A stretch of DNA of 64,000 nucleotides from Bisbaumannia salifodinae (GTDB lineage Bacteria; Pseudomonadota; Gammaproteobacteria; Pseudomonadales; Halomonadaceae). Numbering within the stretch: position 1 is the stretch's first letter; each line of letters opens with the position of its first letter. The position numbers were made by a program, and so were the translations under genes. Shown in pieces: positions 51,373-60,311 of this stretch. The notes under the pieces are model-generated. The model was not told the DNA's origin. It searched no databases and saw only the letters and a list, made by a program, of their open reading frames with translations. The stretch is taken from NCBI RefSeq assembly GCF_039522585.1, contig NZ_BAAADR010000014.1; one strand, 5' to 3'.

Positions 51373-51449
51373 AGCGCGTATTGCCGCCTGTCGAGCGAAG
51401 GCCGATTAAATCATCCAGGGGCGATCACTCGTAACGACACGGAGCCCCT

Positions 51450-52034
51450 ATGACGCGCCTGGTTCTGGCCTCGCAATCCCGCTGGCGTCGCCAGCTGCTC
51501 GACCGCCTGCAGCTCCCCTACGCCTGGGCCAGCCCCGCTATCGACGAGACCCCGCGCCCGGGCGAGTCACCCCAGGCCCTGGTGCATCGCCTGTCGCTGG
51601 CCAAGGCCAGCCGCCTGGCCGACGACTATCCGGCCCACCTGATCATCGGCTCTGACCAGGTCGCCCTGTTCGACGGCGAGATCCTCGGCAAGCCCGCCGA
51701 CGAGACCGCCGCCCGGGCCCAGTTGGCGCGTTTCTCCGGGCACCGAGTGCGCTTTCTCACCGGCCTGGCGTTGCTGGATACCGCCGCGGGACGCCACTGG
51801 GTCTGCCACGAGCCCTTCGACGTGCACTTCCGCCGCCTGAGCGAGGCGGAGATCGCCACCTATATCGAGCGCGAGCGCCCCCTGGAGTGCGCCGGCAGCT
51901 TCCGCATGGAAGGCCTGGGCATCACCCTCTTCGAGCGCCTGGAGGGCGACGACCCCAATAGCCTGATCGGCCTGCCGCTGATTCGCCTCTGCGCCCTGCT
52001 ACGGGAAGCGGGACTGGATCCGCTGGCCCCATAA
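51450..52034 (+). CDS. yceF: Maf-family nucleotide pyrophosphatase YceF
   Basis: Hydrolyses modified nucleotides, 7-methyl-GTP in E. coli YceF. The 194 residues have the Maf N-terminal motif LVLASQSRWRRQLLDRL, PRPGESPQALVHRLSLAKA, IIGSDQVALFDGEILGKP, and the C-terminal SFRMEGLGITLFERLEGDD, followed by PNSLIGLPLI. That C-terminal stretch is the YceF rather than YhdE type. It is divergent from yceD, as in E. coli, and is followed directly by an array of CAAGGAG repeats. Confidence 0.94.
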   Translation: MTRLVLASQSRWRRQLLDRLQLPYAWASPAIDETPRPGESPQALVHRLSLAKASRLADDYPAHLIIGSDQVALFDGEILGKPADETAARAQLARFSGHRVRFLTGLALLDTAAGRHWVCHEPFDVHFRRLSEAEIATYIERERPLECAGSFRMEGLGITLFERLEGDDPNSLIGLPLIRLCALLREAGLDPLAP

Positions 52035-52035
52035 C

Positions 52036-52318
52036 CTCAAGGAGCAAGGCGCAAGGAGCAAGGAGCAAGGAGCAAGGAGCAAGGAGCAAGGAGCAAGGAG
52101 CAAGGAGCAAGGAGCAAGGAGCAAGGAGCAAGGAGCAAGGAGCAAGGAGCAAGGAGCAAGGAGCAAGGAGCAAGGAGCAAGGAGCAAGGAGCAAGGAGCA
52201 AGGAGCAAGGAGCAAGGAAGTCTGCGCCCAGCGCTGCGGGCACCAAAGGGGTTCCTTGCGCCCTGCCCCTTGTGACTTTCGGGCTTCCTTGTCGCTTGCT
52301 CCTTGGCGCTTGTGGCTA
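52036..52318. repeat. CAAGGAG heptamer array with conserved tail (element copy B)
   Basis: Two imperfect units (52038-52051) precede about 23 perfect copies of CAAGGAG (52052-52212). A tail to about 52320 is homologous to the tail at the recO/era array (shared order: CGCCCAGC, CAAAGGGG-TTC-TTG, CTTGTG-CTTTCGGG-TTCCTTG). The tail end (CTTGCTCCTTGGCGCTTG) is the reverse complement of the array motif, so the whole unit is roughly palindromic. It fills the gap between convergent yceF and sppA. Translations rich in APCSL are artefacts. Confidence 0.88.
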
Positions 52319-53389
52319 CTAGTTCAATTGGTAACGCAGCGGCGACTGGGTGGTGGGCAGGCCGACCCACTCGGCGGCGACGCGACCGAAGTGGCGGGTC
52401 AGGCGCTCGAAGGGATCCAGGCGCGGGGTGTAGTCCTGCATCCGCTCGATGCCCATCTCGCGGGCCAGGCCATCGAGGCTCTGCAGCCCGTCCACCAACC
52501 CCAGCTCGACCCCCTGCTCGCCGCTCCACACCAGGCCGGAGAAGAGTCGCGGATCGTCACCCAGGCGCTCGCCGCGCCCCTCGCGCACCGCCTCGATAAA
52601 TTGCCAGTGGGTGGTCTCCAGCACCTCCTGCCAGAAGCGCGCCTGCTCCGGGGCGATGGTCGAGAAGGGGTCGAGGAAGGCCTTGTTATCGCCGGCGGCG
52701 AAGACCCGCCGCTCCACGCCCAGGCGCTCGATGGCCTCCTCCAGCCCGAAGCTGGCGAAGATCACCCCGATGGAGCCCACCAGGCTGGCCGGGGCGGCAT
52801 AGATCTCGTCGGCGGCGGCGGCAATATAATAGGCTCCGCTGGCGCCGATATCCTCGATCACCGCATAGATCGGCTTGTCGCCCTGCTCGCCCAGGCGGCG
52901 AATCTCCTCGTAGATGCGCTGGGACTGCACCGGGCTGCCCCCGGGACTGTCGATATGCAGCACCACCGCCGCCGCGGACTCGGCCTCCCAGGCCCGGTTG
53001 AGCCCCTCGATAATACGCTCGGCGCTGGCCGGCGACTCGCTGTCGATCACCCCCTTGACCTCCACCACCCCCAGATGGCGCTCGGTGATCGCCGCCGGCT
53101 GGCCGGCAACGAAGACCCCGTAGAGGGTGGTGCCCAGGGAGGCGAGGATCAGCGCCGCGAAGAAGAAGCGGAAGAACAGCGTCCAGCGCCGCGAGCGGCG
53201 CTGCTCCGCCAGCACCCCGCCCACCCAGCGGTCGAGCATCTCCACCTGGGCCAGGCGCTGGCGTTCGCGCAGGGTCTCGGCATCCTCGCCGGAAGACGCT
53301 CCGCTCCCGGCGGCCGCCTGCCGAGGCGTCTCGCCGGGCTTGATTTCCGGGCCCTGGGTCCAGCGATCATCGGGCTTGTCATCACTCAT
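52319..53389 (-). CDS. sppA: Signal peptide peptidase SppA, 36-kDa S49 type
   Basis: Membrane-bound Ser-Lys peptidase that degrades cleaved signal peptides. The 356 residues have a cytoplasmic N-terminus, one membrane helix (about 72-94) and an S49 domain. That domain carries LHIDSPGGSPVQSQRIYEEI, the nucleophile in EDIGASGAYYIAAAADEIYA (near 186), SLVGSIGVIFASFGLEE, and the probable catalytic Lys in AAGDNKAFLDPFSTI. It is of the short single-domain type rather than the 67-kDa E. coli form. Confidence 0.9.
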   Translation of the reverse strand: MSDDKPDDRWTQGPEIKPGETPRQAAAGSGASSGEDAETLRERQRLAQVEMLDRWVGGVLAEQRRSRRWTLFFRFFFAALILASLGTTLYGVFVAGQPAAITERHLGVVEVKGVIDSESPASAERIIEGLNRAWEAESAAAVVLHIDSPGGSPVQSQRIYEEIRRLGEQGDKPIYAVIEDIGASGAYYIAAAADEIYAAPASLVGSIGVIFASFGLEEAIERLGVERRVFAAGDNKAFLDPFSTIAPEQARFWQEVLETTHWQFIEAVREGRGERLGDDPRLFSGLVWSGEQGVELGLVDGLQSLDGLAREMGIERMQDYTPRLDPFERLTRHFGRVAAEWVGLPTTQSPLRYQLN

Positions 53390-53414
53390 GGCATCCTGCT
53401 CCTCAATCCACGAT

Positions 53415-54065
53415 TCACTGGTGCAACCAGTCGATCAGCGTCTCGAAGCGCTCGGCCACGAAGGTGGGCCGGCTCGCCGCCAGCCGCTCCGGGGCATGCA
53501 CTCCGTAGGTGACCGCGACACGGTCCATCTTCAGGGCCCGGGCCATCTCCAGGTCATACTCGGTATCGCCCACCATCAGCGTCTCCTCCACCGGCACCGC
53601 CAGTTCCTCCAGCAGCTCCTCGAGCATCAGCGGGTGGGGCTTGGAGCGGGTCTCGTCGGCGGTGCGGCTGGCGTGGAACCAGGCACCGCTGCCATTGGCG
53701 GCGAACACCCGGTTCAGGCCGCGACGACTCTTGCCGGTGGCCACCGCCAGGCGCTGCTCGGGGCGACCGCGCAGCCGCGCGATGCCCGCCTCCACCCCGG
53801 GGAAGAAGGCCATGGGGGTGTGATCGGCGGCGACGAAGTGGTGGGTATAACGCTCGCGCAGCCGCTCGGCCTGCTCCGGCGCGATACCCGGGCACATCCT
53901 GGCGATCGCCTCCGGCAGCCCCAGGCCGATGATATCGCGGACGCTGTCGGCGGCGAGCTCGCCCCAGCCGGCATCCCGGGCCGCCGCCTGCATGCAGCCG
54001 ACGATGCGCGACTCCGAGTCCATCAGGGTACCGTCCCAGTCGAAAATAATCAGTCGATAACGCAT
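53415..54065 (-). CDS. HAD-family IA phosphatase (phosphoglycolate-phosphatase-like)
   Basis: The 216 residues show HAD motif I IIFDWDGTLMDSES (nucleophile D9), motif II AVATGKSRRGLN, and motifs III/IV KPHPLMLEEL and MVGDTEYDLEMA. An alpha cap lies between residues 15 and 85. The substrate cannot be read. Position next to rluC is shared with Pseudomonas homologues; sppA follows it. Confidence 0.88.
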   Translation of the reverse strand: MRYRLIIFDWDGTLMDSESRIVGCMQAAARDAGWGELAADSVRDIIGLGLPEAIARMCPGIAPEQAERLRERYTHHFVAADHTPMAFFPGVEAGIARLRGRPEQRLAVATGKSRRGLNRVFAANGSGAWFHASRTADETRSKPHPLMLEELLEELAVPVEETLMVGDTEYDLEMARALKMDRVAVTYGVHAPERLAASRPTFVAERFETLIDWLHQ

Positions 54066-54077
54066 GAGATCCTCAAC

Positions 54078-55025
54078 TCAGGAGAGGGTGCGAGCACGGC
54101 GCAACACCGTCTCCAGCTCGTCCCCCAGGGGCGCCTTGATCTGCACCGGGCGCCCGCTGGTGGGCTCGGGAAAGGTCAGGGCGGCGGCATGCAGGAAGAG
54201 CCGTCCCAGGCCCAGGCGCCGCGCCAGCACCGCCCCCTCCCGGGAGCCATACTTGTCATCGCCCAGCAGCGGATGGCCGGCGTGGGCGGCATGCACGCGG
54301 ATCTGGTGGGTACGCCCGGTGACCGGCTCCGCCTCCACCAGGGTGGCGCCGCCGAAGGCCTCGCGCACCGCGAAGCGGGTCCGCGACACCTTGCCCTCGG
54401 GGTCGACCCGCACCCGCCGCTCGCCGTTACCCGCCTCATAACGGTCGAGGCGCGCGCTCACATAGTCGCGCCGCGCCGGCCAGCGCCCGGCCACCAGTGC
54501 CAGGTACTGCTTGTCCATCTGGCGCTGCTTGAGGGCATTGTTGAGGGAGAGCAGCGCCGGCCGCGACTTGGCCAGCAACAGGCAGCCGGAGGTATCGCGA
54601 TCCAGGCGATGCACCAGCTCCAGGAAGTCGAGATCCTCGCGCACCTGGCGCAGCGCCTCGATCAGGCCGATCTTGACCCCGCTACCGCCGTGCACGGCGA
54701 GCCCCGAGGGCTTGTTGATCACCAGCCAGTCACGCCCCTCCAGCAACACATTGCCGGCCAGCAGGTTGCGCAGGCTTTCGCTGACCTCGCGCACCGCCTC
54801 CTCGGGGGCCAGGCGCAGCGGCGGAATGCGCACCACGTCGCCCAGGACCAGGCGGTAGTCCGCCTTGACCCGCTTCTTGTTGACCCGAACCTCGCCCTTG
54901 CGCACGATGCGATAGACCAGGGTCTTGGGGGCCCCCTTGAGACGGGTGCGCAGGAAATTATCGATGCGCTGACCCACCTGGCCCTCGGCGACTTCCACCC
55001 ACTGCACCTCGCGCCCTTCGGCCAT
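54078..55025 (-). CDS. rluC: 23S rRNA pseudouridine synthase RluC
   Basis: Makes pseudouridines at 955, 2504 and 2580 of 23S rRNA. The 315 residues have an N-terminal S4 domain (GQRIDNFLRTRLKGAPKTLV), the catalytic Asp motif ELVHRLDRDTSGCLLLAKSR, and GRTHQIRVHAAHAGHPLLGD. It lies next to rne with divergent orientation, as in E. coli. Confidence 0.95.
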   Translation of the reverse strand: MAEGREVQWVEVAEGQVGQRIDNFLRTRLKGAPKTLVYRIVRKGEVRVNKKRVKADYRLVLGDVVRIPPLRLAPEEAVREVSESLRNLLAGNVLLEGRDWLVINKPSGLAVHGGSGVKIGLIEALRQVREDLDFLELVHRLDRDTSGCLLLAKSRPALLSLNNALKQRQMDKQYLALVAGRWPARRDYVSARLDRYEAGNGERRVRVDPEGKVSRTRFAVREAFGGATLVEAEPVTGRTHQIRVHAAHAGHPLLGDDKYGSREGAVLARRLGLGRLFLHAAALTFPEPTSGRPVQIKAPLGDELETVLRRARTLS

Positions 55026-55092
55026 GCACTCTACTCCTGTCGAACCCGTGGAAAACCCCTAGTCTACCGCACTCCCGGGCCGCTGAGGTCAA

Positions 55093-55597
55093 TTGCTGCA
55101 CCCACCTATTGCTGTTATATTCCGAAGTCGCTCAGATGGGCGACAAGCGCCCGGCGATTGCGCCTGCCTCATCGACACGCAGGCCCGAGCGACGGATCGA
55201 GTGACCGCGGTATTGCCACGGCGATATCACGGCACCGAAAGCGAAAGAACAGAATTGCAACGCCACGCCCGCCCCGGCCGTTCACTTCCTGGCATGGAAT
55301 GGCGACCGGGCACGGGAGTTAACAACAGCGTGCCGAAGGCCGGCGTTGGCGAATCGATGAATGCCAGGTGTTGGTGGTGACCGCGGAACCGGATGAGACG
55401 ACCTCACCGAGACATGTTCCGCCTCCACCCCGTACTCAACATGGTCATGCCGTACCGGCGGCGCTACAAGGCTCCGGATATGGCCGGGCGCACACGCATC
55501 CGCGACATGCGCTGAGCACAAGCACGCTGCACCCAGCGGTTCGTCGACGCCGTTGCTCGAGGGCTGCCTGCCGGCACGCCCCAACAAGCGAGACGAC
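55093..55597 (+). promoter_or_regulatory. Promoter and long 5' leader of rne
   Basis: TTGCTG (55093-55098) and TATATT (55116-55121) are 17 bases apart, predicting a start near 55128 and a leader of about 470 bases. The rest of the 572-base rluC-rne gap has no convincing gene. E. coli rne has a long structured leader that mediates autoregulation by RNase E; the same role here is inferred. Confidence 0.55.
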
Positions 55598-58500
55598 ATG
55601 AAACGGATGCTCATCAATGCGACCCAGCCGGAAGAGCTGCGCGTCGCCCTGGTCGATGGACAACGCCTCTACGACCTGGACATCGAATCCGGTGCCCGGG
55701 AACAGAAGAAAGCCAATATCTACCGCGGCAAGATCACCCGCGTCGAACCCTCCCTGGAAGCCGCCTTCGTCGATTTCGGCGCCGAGCGCCACGGCTTCCT
55801 GCCCCTCAAGGAAATCTCCCGCGACTACTTCATCAAGGAGCCGTCCGGCCGCCCCAGCATCAAGGAGGTGCTGAAGGAGGGCCAGGAGGTCATCGTCCAG
55901 GTCGACAAGGAGGAGCGCGGCAACAAGGGCGCCGCCCTGACCACCTTTATTTCCCTGGCCGGCCGCTTCCTGGTGCTGATGCCCAACAACCCCCGCGCCG
56001 GCGGTATCTCGCGGCGCATCGAGGGCGAGGAGCGCAGCCAGCTCAAGGAGGCCATGGGCCAGCTGACGATGCCGGAGAAGATGGGCGTGATCGTGCGCAC
56101 CGCCGGTATCGGCCGCTCCGCCGAGGAGCTGCAGTGGGACCTGGACTACCTGGTGCAGGTGTGGGAGTCGATCACCGAGGAGGCCGGCAAGCGCCCCGCC
56201 CCCTTCCTGATCTACCGCGAATCCAACGTCATCATCCGCGCCATGCGCGACTACCTGCGCCAGGATATCGGCGAGGTGCTGATCGACAGCGAGGCGATTC
56301 ACCAGGAGGCGCTGGGCTTTATCCGCCAGGTGATGCCCTCCTACCAGCAGAAGATCAAGCTCTACGCCGACGAGGTGCCGCTCTTCTCGCGCTTCCAGAT
56401 CGAGTCGCAGATCGAGACCGCCTATGAGCGGGAAGTGAAGCTGCCCTCCGGCGGCTCCATCGTCATCGACCACACCGAGGCGCTGGTCTCCATCGATATC
56501 AACTCCGCCCGGGCCACCCGTGGCAGCGATATCGAGGAGACCGCCCTGCAGACCAACAGCGAGGCCGCCGACGAGATCGCCCGCCAGCTGCGCCTGCGGG
56601 ATATCGGCGGCCTGGTGGTGATCGACTTTATCGACATGAGCCCGGCGCGCAACCAGCGCGAGGTCGAGAACCGCATGCGCGACGCCCTCAAGCTGGACCG
56701 CGCCCGGGTACAGATCGGCCGTATCTCGCGCTTCGGCCTGATGGAGATGTCCCGCCAGCGCCTGCGCCCCTCCCTGGGCGAGACCAGCGGCGTGGTCTGC
56801 CCGCGCTGCAACGGCCAGGGCACCATCCGCGACGTGCGCTCCCTGTCGCTCTCCATCATGCGCCTGATCGAGGAAGAGGCCATGAAGGAGCGCAGCGCCC
56901 AGATCCGCGCCATCCTGCCGGTGCCGGTGGCCACCTACCTGCTCAACGAGAAGCGCCGGGTGCTGGCCGATATCGAGCGCCGCCAGGGGGTCCAGGTGGT
57001 GCTGCTGCCCAACCCGGAGATGGACACCCCCCACTACGATGTCCAGCGCCTGCGCGACGACCACCTGAGCGAACAGGACGACAGCGACAAATCCAGCTTC
57101 GAGCTCTCCACCGATACCGAGGTGGGCAAGGAACCGGATCCCTCTTTCGAGAAGCCGGCGCCCCGTGCCGAGGCCGCGGTCAAGAGCGTGACCCATAACG
57201 CCCCGGCGCCGGCCTCCCTGCGCGAAGAGCCCAGCACCCCGACCCCGGAACCGGCCAAGCCTCAGGCGCAACCGGCCCCCCAGGCCCCGTCGAAGCCCCA
57301 GGCCCCATCGAAGCCCCAGGCGGCGGCCCCCGCCGAGGGCGGCGGCCTGATTTCCCGCCTGGTCAAGGGACTGGGCAAGCTGCTGGGCGGCGAGGCCGAG
57401 AGCCGCGATGCCGGTCAGGGCGAGCGCCAGGCCAAGCCTGAGGCCCGCCAGGCCCGCCAGGACAGCCGCGGCGACCGCCAACCCCGCGGTGGCAGCCGCC
57501 GCGGTCGCCAGGGCCAGGGGGGCCGCCAGCCCCAGGAGAGCCGTCAGCCCCAGGAGAGCCGTCAGCCCCAAGAGAGCCGTCAGCCCCAAGAGAGCCGTCA
57601 GGCTCAGGACGGTCGTCAGGAGAGCCGCCAGGCTCAGGAGAAGCGTCAGGACGGCGACAGCCGCCGCGACGAGGGTCGCCGGGATAACCGCCGTGGCGGT
57701 CGTGGCGATGCCGACTCGCGCCAGGACAACCGGGGTGGCCGTGGCCGCAACCGCCAGGACGACAACCGTCGTCAGGGCGGGGATACCAAGCCCGGCCGCG
57801 ACGCCGGCAAGCCGGAGGCCAAGACCGAGGCCCCCAAGTCGGCGCCCCGCGCTCAGGAGAAGGCCCAGGACAAGCCCCAGGAAAAGGCCGAGACCAGCGG
57901 CGAACCCAAGCGCATCCGCAATAACCCGCGCCAGCGCTCCCGCCAGCACGCCATCACCCCCCAGGCCGAGGCCGAGCAGCAGAAACTGCTAGCCCAGGCC
58001 CAGCAGGAGGGCGAGCAGGCCGAAGCCAAGCCCGAGGTAAAGCAAGAGGCTAAGCAAGAACCCAAGGCCGAGGCGCCCAAGCAGCCGGAAGCCAAGCCGG
58101 AGCCGAAGGCCGAAGCCAAGCAACAAGCACCGAGCGACACCAAAGCTCAGCAGGTCAAGCCGGAAGCCAAGGCCCAAGACGCTAAGCCGGAAGCCAAGGC
58201 CGAAGCCAAACCCGAGGCCAAGCAGCCGGAAGCCAAGGCCCAGGACGCTAAGCCCGAGGCTAAAGCCGAAGCCAAGCCCGAGCCCAAGCAGCCGGAGGCC
58301 AAGGCCCAGGACGCTAAGCCCGAGGCTAAAGCCGAAGCCAAGCCCGAGCCCAAGCAGCCGGAGGCCAAGGCCCAGGAAGCTAAACCCGAGGCTAAAGCCG
58401 AAGCTAAGCCGGAGCCCAAGGCCGAGGCCGAGGCCAAGCAGCCGGAAGCCAAGGCCCAGGAAGCTAAACCCGAGGCTAAAGCCGAAGCTAAGCCCGAGCC

Positions 58501-59035
58501 CAAGCAGCCGGAAGCCAAGGCCCAGGAAGCTAAACCCGAGGCTAAAGCCGAAGCTAAGCCCGAGCCCAAGCAGCCGGAGACCAAGGCCCAGGAAGCTAAA
58601 CCCGAGGCTAAACCCGAGGCTAAAGCCGAAGCTAAGCCAGAAGCCAAGCCCGAGCCCAAGCAGCCGGAAGCCAAGCCGGAGGCCGAGGCAGCCAAGCAGC
58701 CCGAGCCGAAGGCCGAGGTGAAGCAAGAACCGAAGCCTGAGGCCAAGGCTCAGCAGGCCAAGCCGGAAGCCAAGGCAGAAGCGCCCAAGCAGCCGGAGCC
58801 TAAGGCCGAAGCCAAGCCGGAGGCCAAGGCCCAGGAAGCCAAGCCCGAGGTGAAGCAAGAGGCCAAGCCGGAGCCCAAGGCTCAGGAAGAGGCCGAAGCC
58901 AAGGCCGAGGCTGCCCAGCAGGCCGAAGCCAAGCCAGCGGCCGCCGAGGCTGCACCGACTCGGCGCCGCCGTCGTCGGGCGCATAACGATCCCCGCGAGC
59001 AGCGTCGCCGGGAGCAGGCCGAAGACGGCCAGTAA
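55598..59035 (+). CDS. rne: Ribonuclease E
   Basis: Essential endoribonuclease and degradosome scaffold. The 1145-residue protein starts MKRMLINATQPEELRVALVD, with an S1 domain (about 35-120), RNase H-like and 5'-sensor regions, catalytic D300 (SIDINSARATRG) and D343 (VVIDFIDM), and the zinc-link cysteines C401 and C404 (CPRCNGQG). From about residue 510 the region is disordered. It has an Arg/Gln part with four copies of QESRQP and RG-rich segments (about 600-740), then about 300 residues of Lys/Glu/Ala/Pro repeats (EAKAEAKPEPKQPEAKAQ type). The C-terminus is basic (TRRRRRRAHNDPREQRRRE). The ATG at 55598 is the family start. Confidence 0.96.
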   Translation: MKRMLINATQPEELRVALVDGQRLYDLDIESGAREQKKANIYRGKITRVEPSLEAAFVDFGAERHGFLPLKEISRDYFIKEPSGRPSIKEVLKEGQEVIVQVDKEERGNKGAALTTFISLAGRFLVLMPNNPRAGGISRRIEGEERSQLKEAMGQLTMPEKMGVIVRTAGIGRSAEELQWDLDYLVQVWESITEEAGKRPAPFLIYRESNVIIRAMRDYLRQDIGEVLIDSEAIHQEALGFIRQVMPSYQQKIKLYADEVPLFSRFQIESQIETAYEREVKLPSGGSIVIDHTEALVSIDINSARATRGSDIEETALQTNSEAADEIARQLRLRDIGGLVVIDFIDMSPARNQREVENRMRDALKLDRARVQIGRISRFGLMEMSRQRLRPSLGETSGVVCPRCNGQGTIRDVRSLSLSIMRLIEEEAMKERSAQIRAILPVPVATYLLNEKRRVLADIERRQGVQVVLLPNPEMDTPHYDVQRLRDDHLSEQDDSDKSSFELSTDTEVGKEPDPSFEKPAPRAEAAVKSVTHNAPAPASLREEPSTPTPEPAKPQAQPAPQAPSKPQAPSKPQAAAPAEGGGLISRLVKGLGKLLGGEAESRDAGQGERQAKPEARQARQDSRGDRQPRGGSRRGRQGQGGRQPQESRQPQESRQPQESRQPQESRQAQDGRQESRQAQEKRQDGDSRRDEGRRDNRRGGRGDADSRQDNRGGRGRNRQDDNRRQGGDTKPGRDAGKPEAKTEAPKSAPRAQEKAQDKPQEKAETSGEPKRIRNNPRQRSRQHAITPQAEAEQQKLLAQAQQEGEQAEAKPEVKQEAKQEPKAEAPKQPEAKPEPKAEAKQQAPSDTKAQQVKPEAKAQDAKPEAKAEAKPEAKQPEAKAQDAKPEAKAEAKPEPKQPEAKAQDAKPEAKAEAKPEPKQPEAKAQEAKPEAKAEAKPEPKAEAEAKQPEAKAQEAKPEAKAEAKPEPKQPEAKAQEAKPEAKAEAKPEPKQPETKAQEAKPEAKPEAKAEAKPEAKPEPKQPEAKPEAEAAKQPEPKAEVKQEPKPEAKAQQAKPEAKAEAPKQPEPKAEAKPEAKAQEAKPEVKQEAKPEPKAQEEAEAKAEAAQQAEAKPAAAEAAPTRRRRRRAHNDPREQRRREQAEDGQ

Positions 59036-59070
59036 GGCGCAGGCCCCGCCTCGTGCGGGGTCCTGATCCA

Positions 59071-59107
59071 ACGACAAGGCCCGTGGCGATTGCCACGGGC
59101 CTTTGTC
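59071..59107 (+). terminator. Hairpin terminator after rne
   Basis: GACAAGGCCCGTGGC (59073-59087) pairs with GCCACGGGCCTTTGTC (59092-59107) around a four-base loop with one mismatch. A smaller hairpin, CCCCGC-5-GCGGGG, lies at 59044-59060. The T run is short. Confidence 0.7.
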
Positions 59108-59124
59108 ATTAGGGGCCGGAAATA

Positions 59125-59274
59125 CTAGGGAAACACTGATTTATTGCTGCGCTCGATATCCTGGCCGCCGGCGGTGCTCAAAATCCTCATTTAACACCAC
59201 GTAAACTCCGGTTTTTGCGCTCCGGCGGCGACCAGCCTCTCTTCGCTCACGACATAAATCAGCGCTTCCCTAGG
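59125..59274. mobile_element. MITE-like inverted-repeat element, 150 bp
   Basis: The left end CTAGGGAAACACTGATTTAT (59125-59144) and the inverted right end CTAGGGAAGCGCTGATTTAT (59255-59274 region) match at 18 of 20 positions. The interior is partly self-complementary (GGCCGCCGGCG against CCGGCGGCGACC), with no open frame of note. Size and ends suggest a non-autonomous element; no transposase is in the window. It occupies the gap between convergent rne and murB. Confidence 0.7.
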
Positions 59275-59276
59275 GG

Positions 59277-60311
59277 TCAGTCGAAGCGGCCCATCAACCG
59301 CGGCTCCCGCTCCAGCACCACCCCGAAGCGGCCGCGTACCCGCTCGGCGACTCGCTCGGCGAAGTCCAGCAGGCCCCGGGCATCGCCACCACCATGGTGC
59401 ACCAGCACCAGGGCCTGGCGCTCGTGGACCCCAAAGGGCCCCTCCCGCCAGCCCTTGAGGCCACACTGGTCGATCAGCCAGCCAGCGGCCAGCTTGACCC
59501 GTCCATCGGGCTGGGCGAAGTGCGGCATCGCCGGATGGTCTTTGATCAACGCCTCGGCCTGCGGCCCGGGCACCACCGGGTTCTTGAAGAAGCTGCCGGC
59601 ATTGGGCAGTGCCAGGGGGTCGGGCAGCTTCTCGCGGCGAATGGCGCAGACCGCCTCGGCCACCGCCAGGGGACTCGGTTCCCCCTCGACCCGACGCCCC
59701 AGGTCGCCGTAGTCGAGCCTGGGCCGGGGACGCGTCGAGAGCCGCAGGCGCAGATGGGTGATCATCACCCGGCCGGCCAGCTCGCCCTTGAAGAGGCTGT
59801 CGCGATAGCCGAAGGCGCACTCCCCCACGCCCAGGGTCTCGGCGCGGCCATCATCCAGGTAACGCAGCTCCACCGCTTCCAGCACCTCGGCCAGCTCGAC
59901 CCCGTAGGCGCCGATATTCTGGATGGGAGCGGCGCCGCACTGCCCCGGGATCAGCGCCAGGTTCTCCAGGCCCCAGAGGCCGCGAGCGGCCATGGCCATC
60001 ACCAGGGCGTGCCAGTCGTGGCCCGCCGCCACCCGGACCTCGACGCTGCCGTCGGCTCCCGGGGTCAGTTCGCAGTCGGCGAAACCGGGCTGCAGCACCA
60101 GGCCGTCCAGGTTCGGGGCGAGGATCAGGTTGCTGCCGCCGCCCAACAGGCTCACCGGCCAGCCCCGCTGCGCGGCCAGGGCCAGGGCTGGAGCCAGCTC
60201 GGCTTCCCGGGACAGGCGCATAAAGTGCGCCGCCCGAGCGCTCAGCCCCAGGGTATTCAGGCCGTCCAGGGCGTGGTCATGGCGCAACTCGGGATAGGAC
60301 GCCTCGCTCAC
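59277..60311 (-). CDS. murB: UDP-N-acetylenolpyruvoylglucosamine reductase
   Basis: FAD enzyme that makes UDP-MurNAc in peptidoglycan synthesis. The 344 residues are the E. coli-type (class I) MurB. They show HALDGLNTLGLSARAAHFM, the FAD segment LLGGGSNLILAP, GLENLALIPGQCGAAPIQN with IGAYGVEL, FGYRDSLFKGEL, and PNAGSFFKNPV with the catalytic Ser. It overlaps the phosphatase upstream by four bases. Confidence 0.95.
   Translation of the reverse strand: MSEASYPELRHDHALDGLNTLGLSARAAHFMRLSREAELAPALALAAQRGWPVSLLGGGSNLILAPNLDGLVLQPGFADCELTPGADGSVEVRVAAGHDWHALVMAMAARGLWGLENLALIPGQCGAAPIQNIGAYGVELAEVLEAVELRYLDDGRAETLGVGECAFGYRDSLFKGELAGRVMITHLRLRLSTRPRPRLDYGDLGRRVEGEPSPLAVAEAVCAIRREKLPDPLALPNAGSFFKNPVVPGPQAEALIKDHPAMPHFAQPDGRVKLAAGWLIDQCGLKGWREGPFGVHERQALVLVHHGGGDARGLLDFAERVAERVRGRFGVVLEREPRLMGRFD

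Noticed and set aside
52037..52246. Repetitive LLAPCSL open frames
   Set aside because: Translation of the CAAGGAG array, not a gene.
57989..59077. Minus-strand Leu/Gly/Phe-rich open frame opposite the rne tail
   Set aside because: Shadow of the Lys/Glu/Ala repeats of rne.
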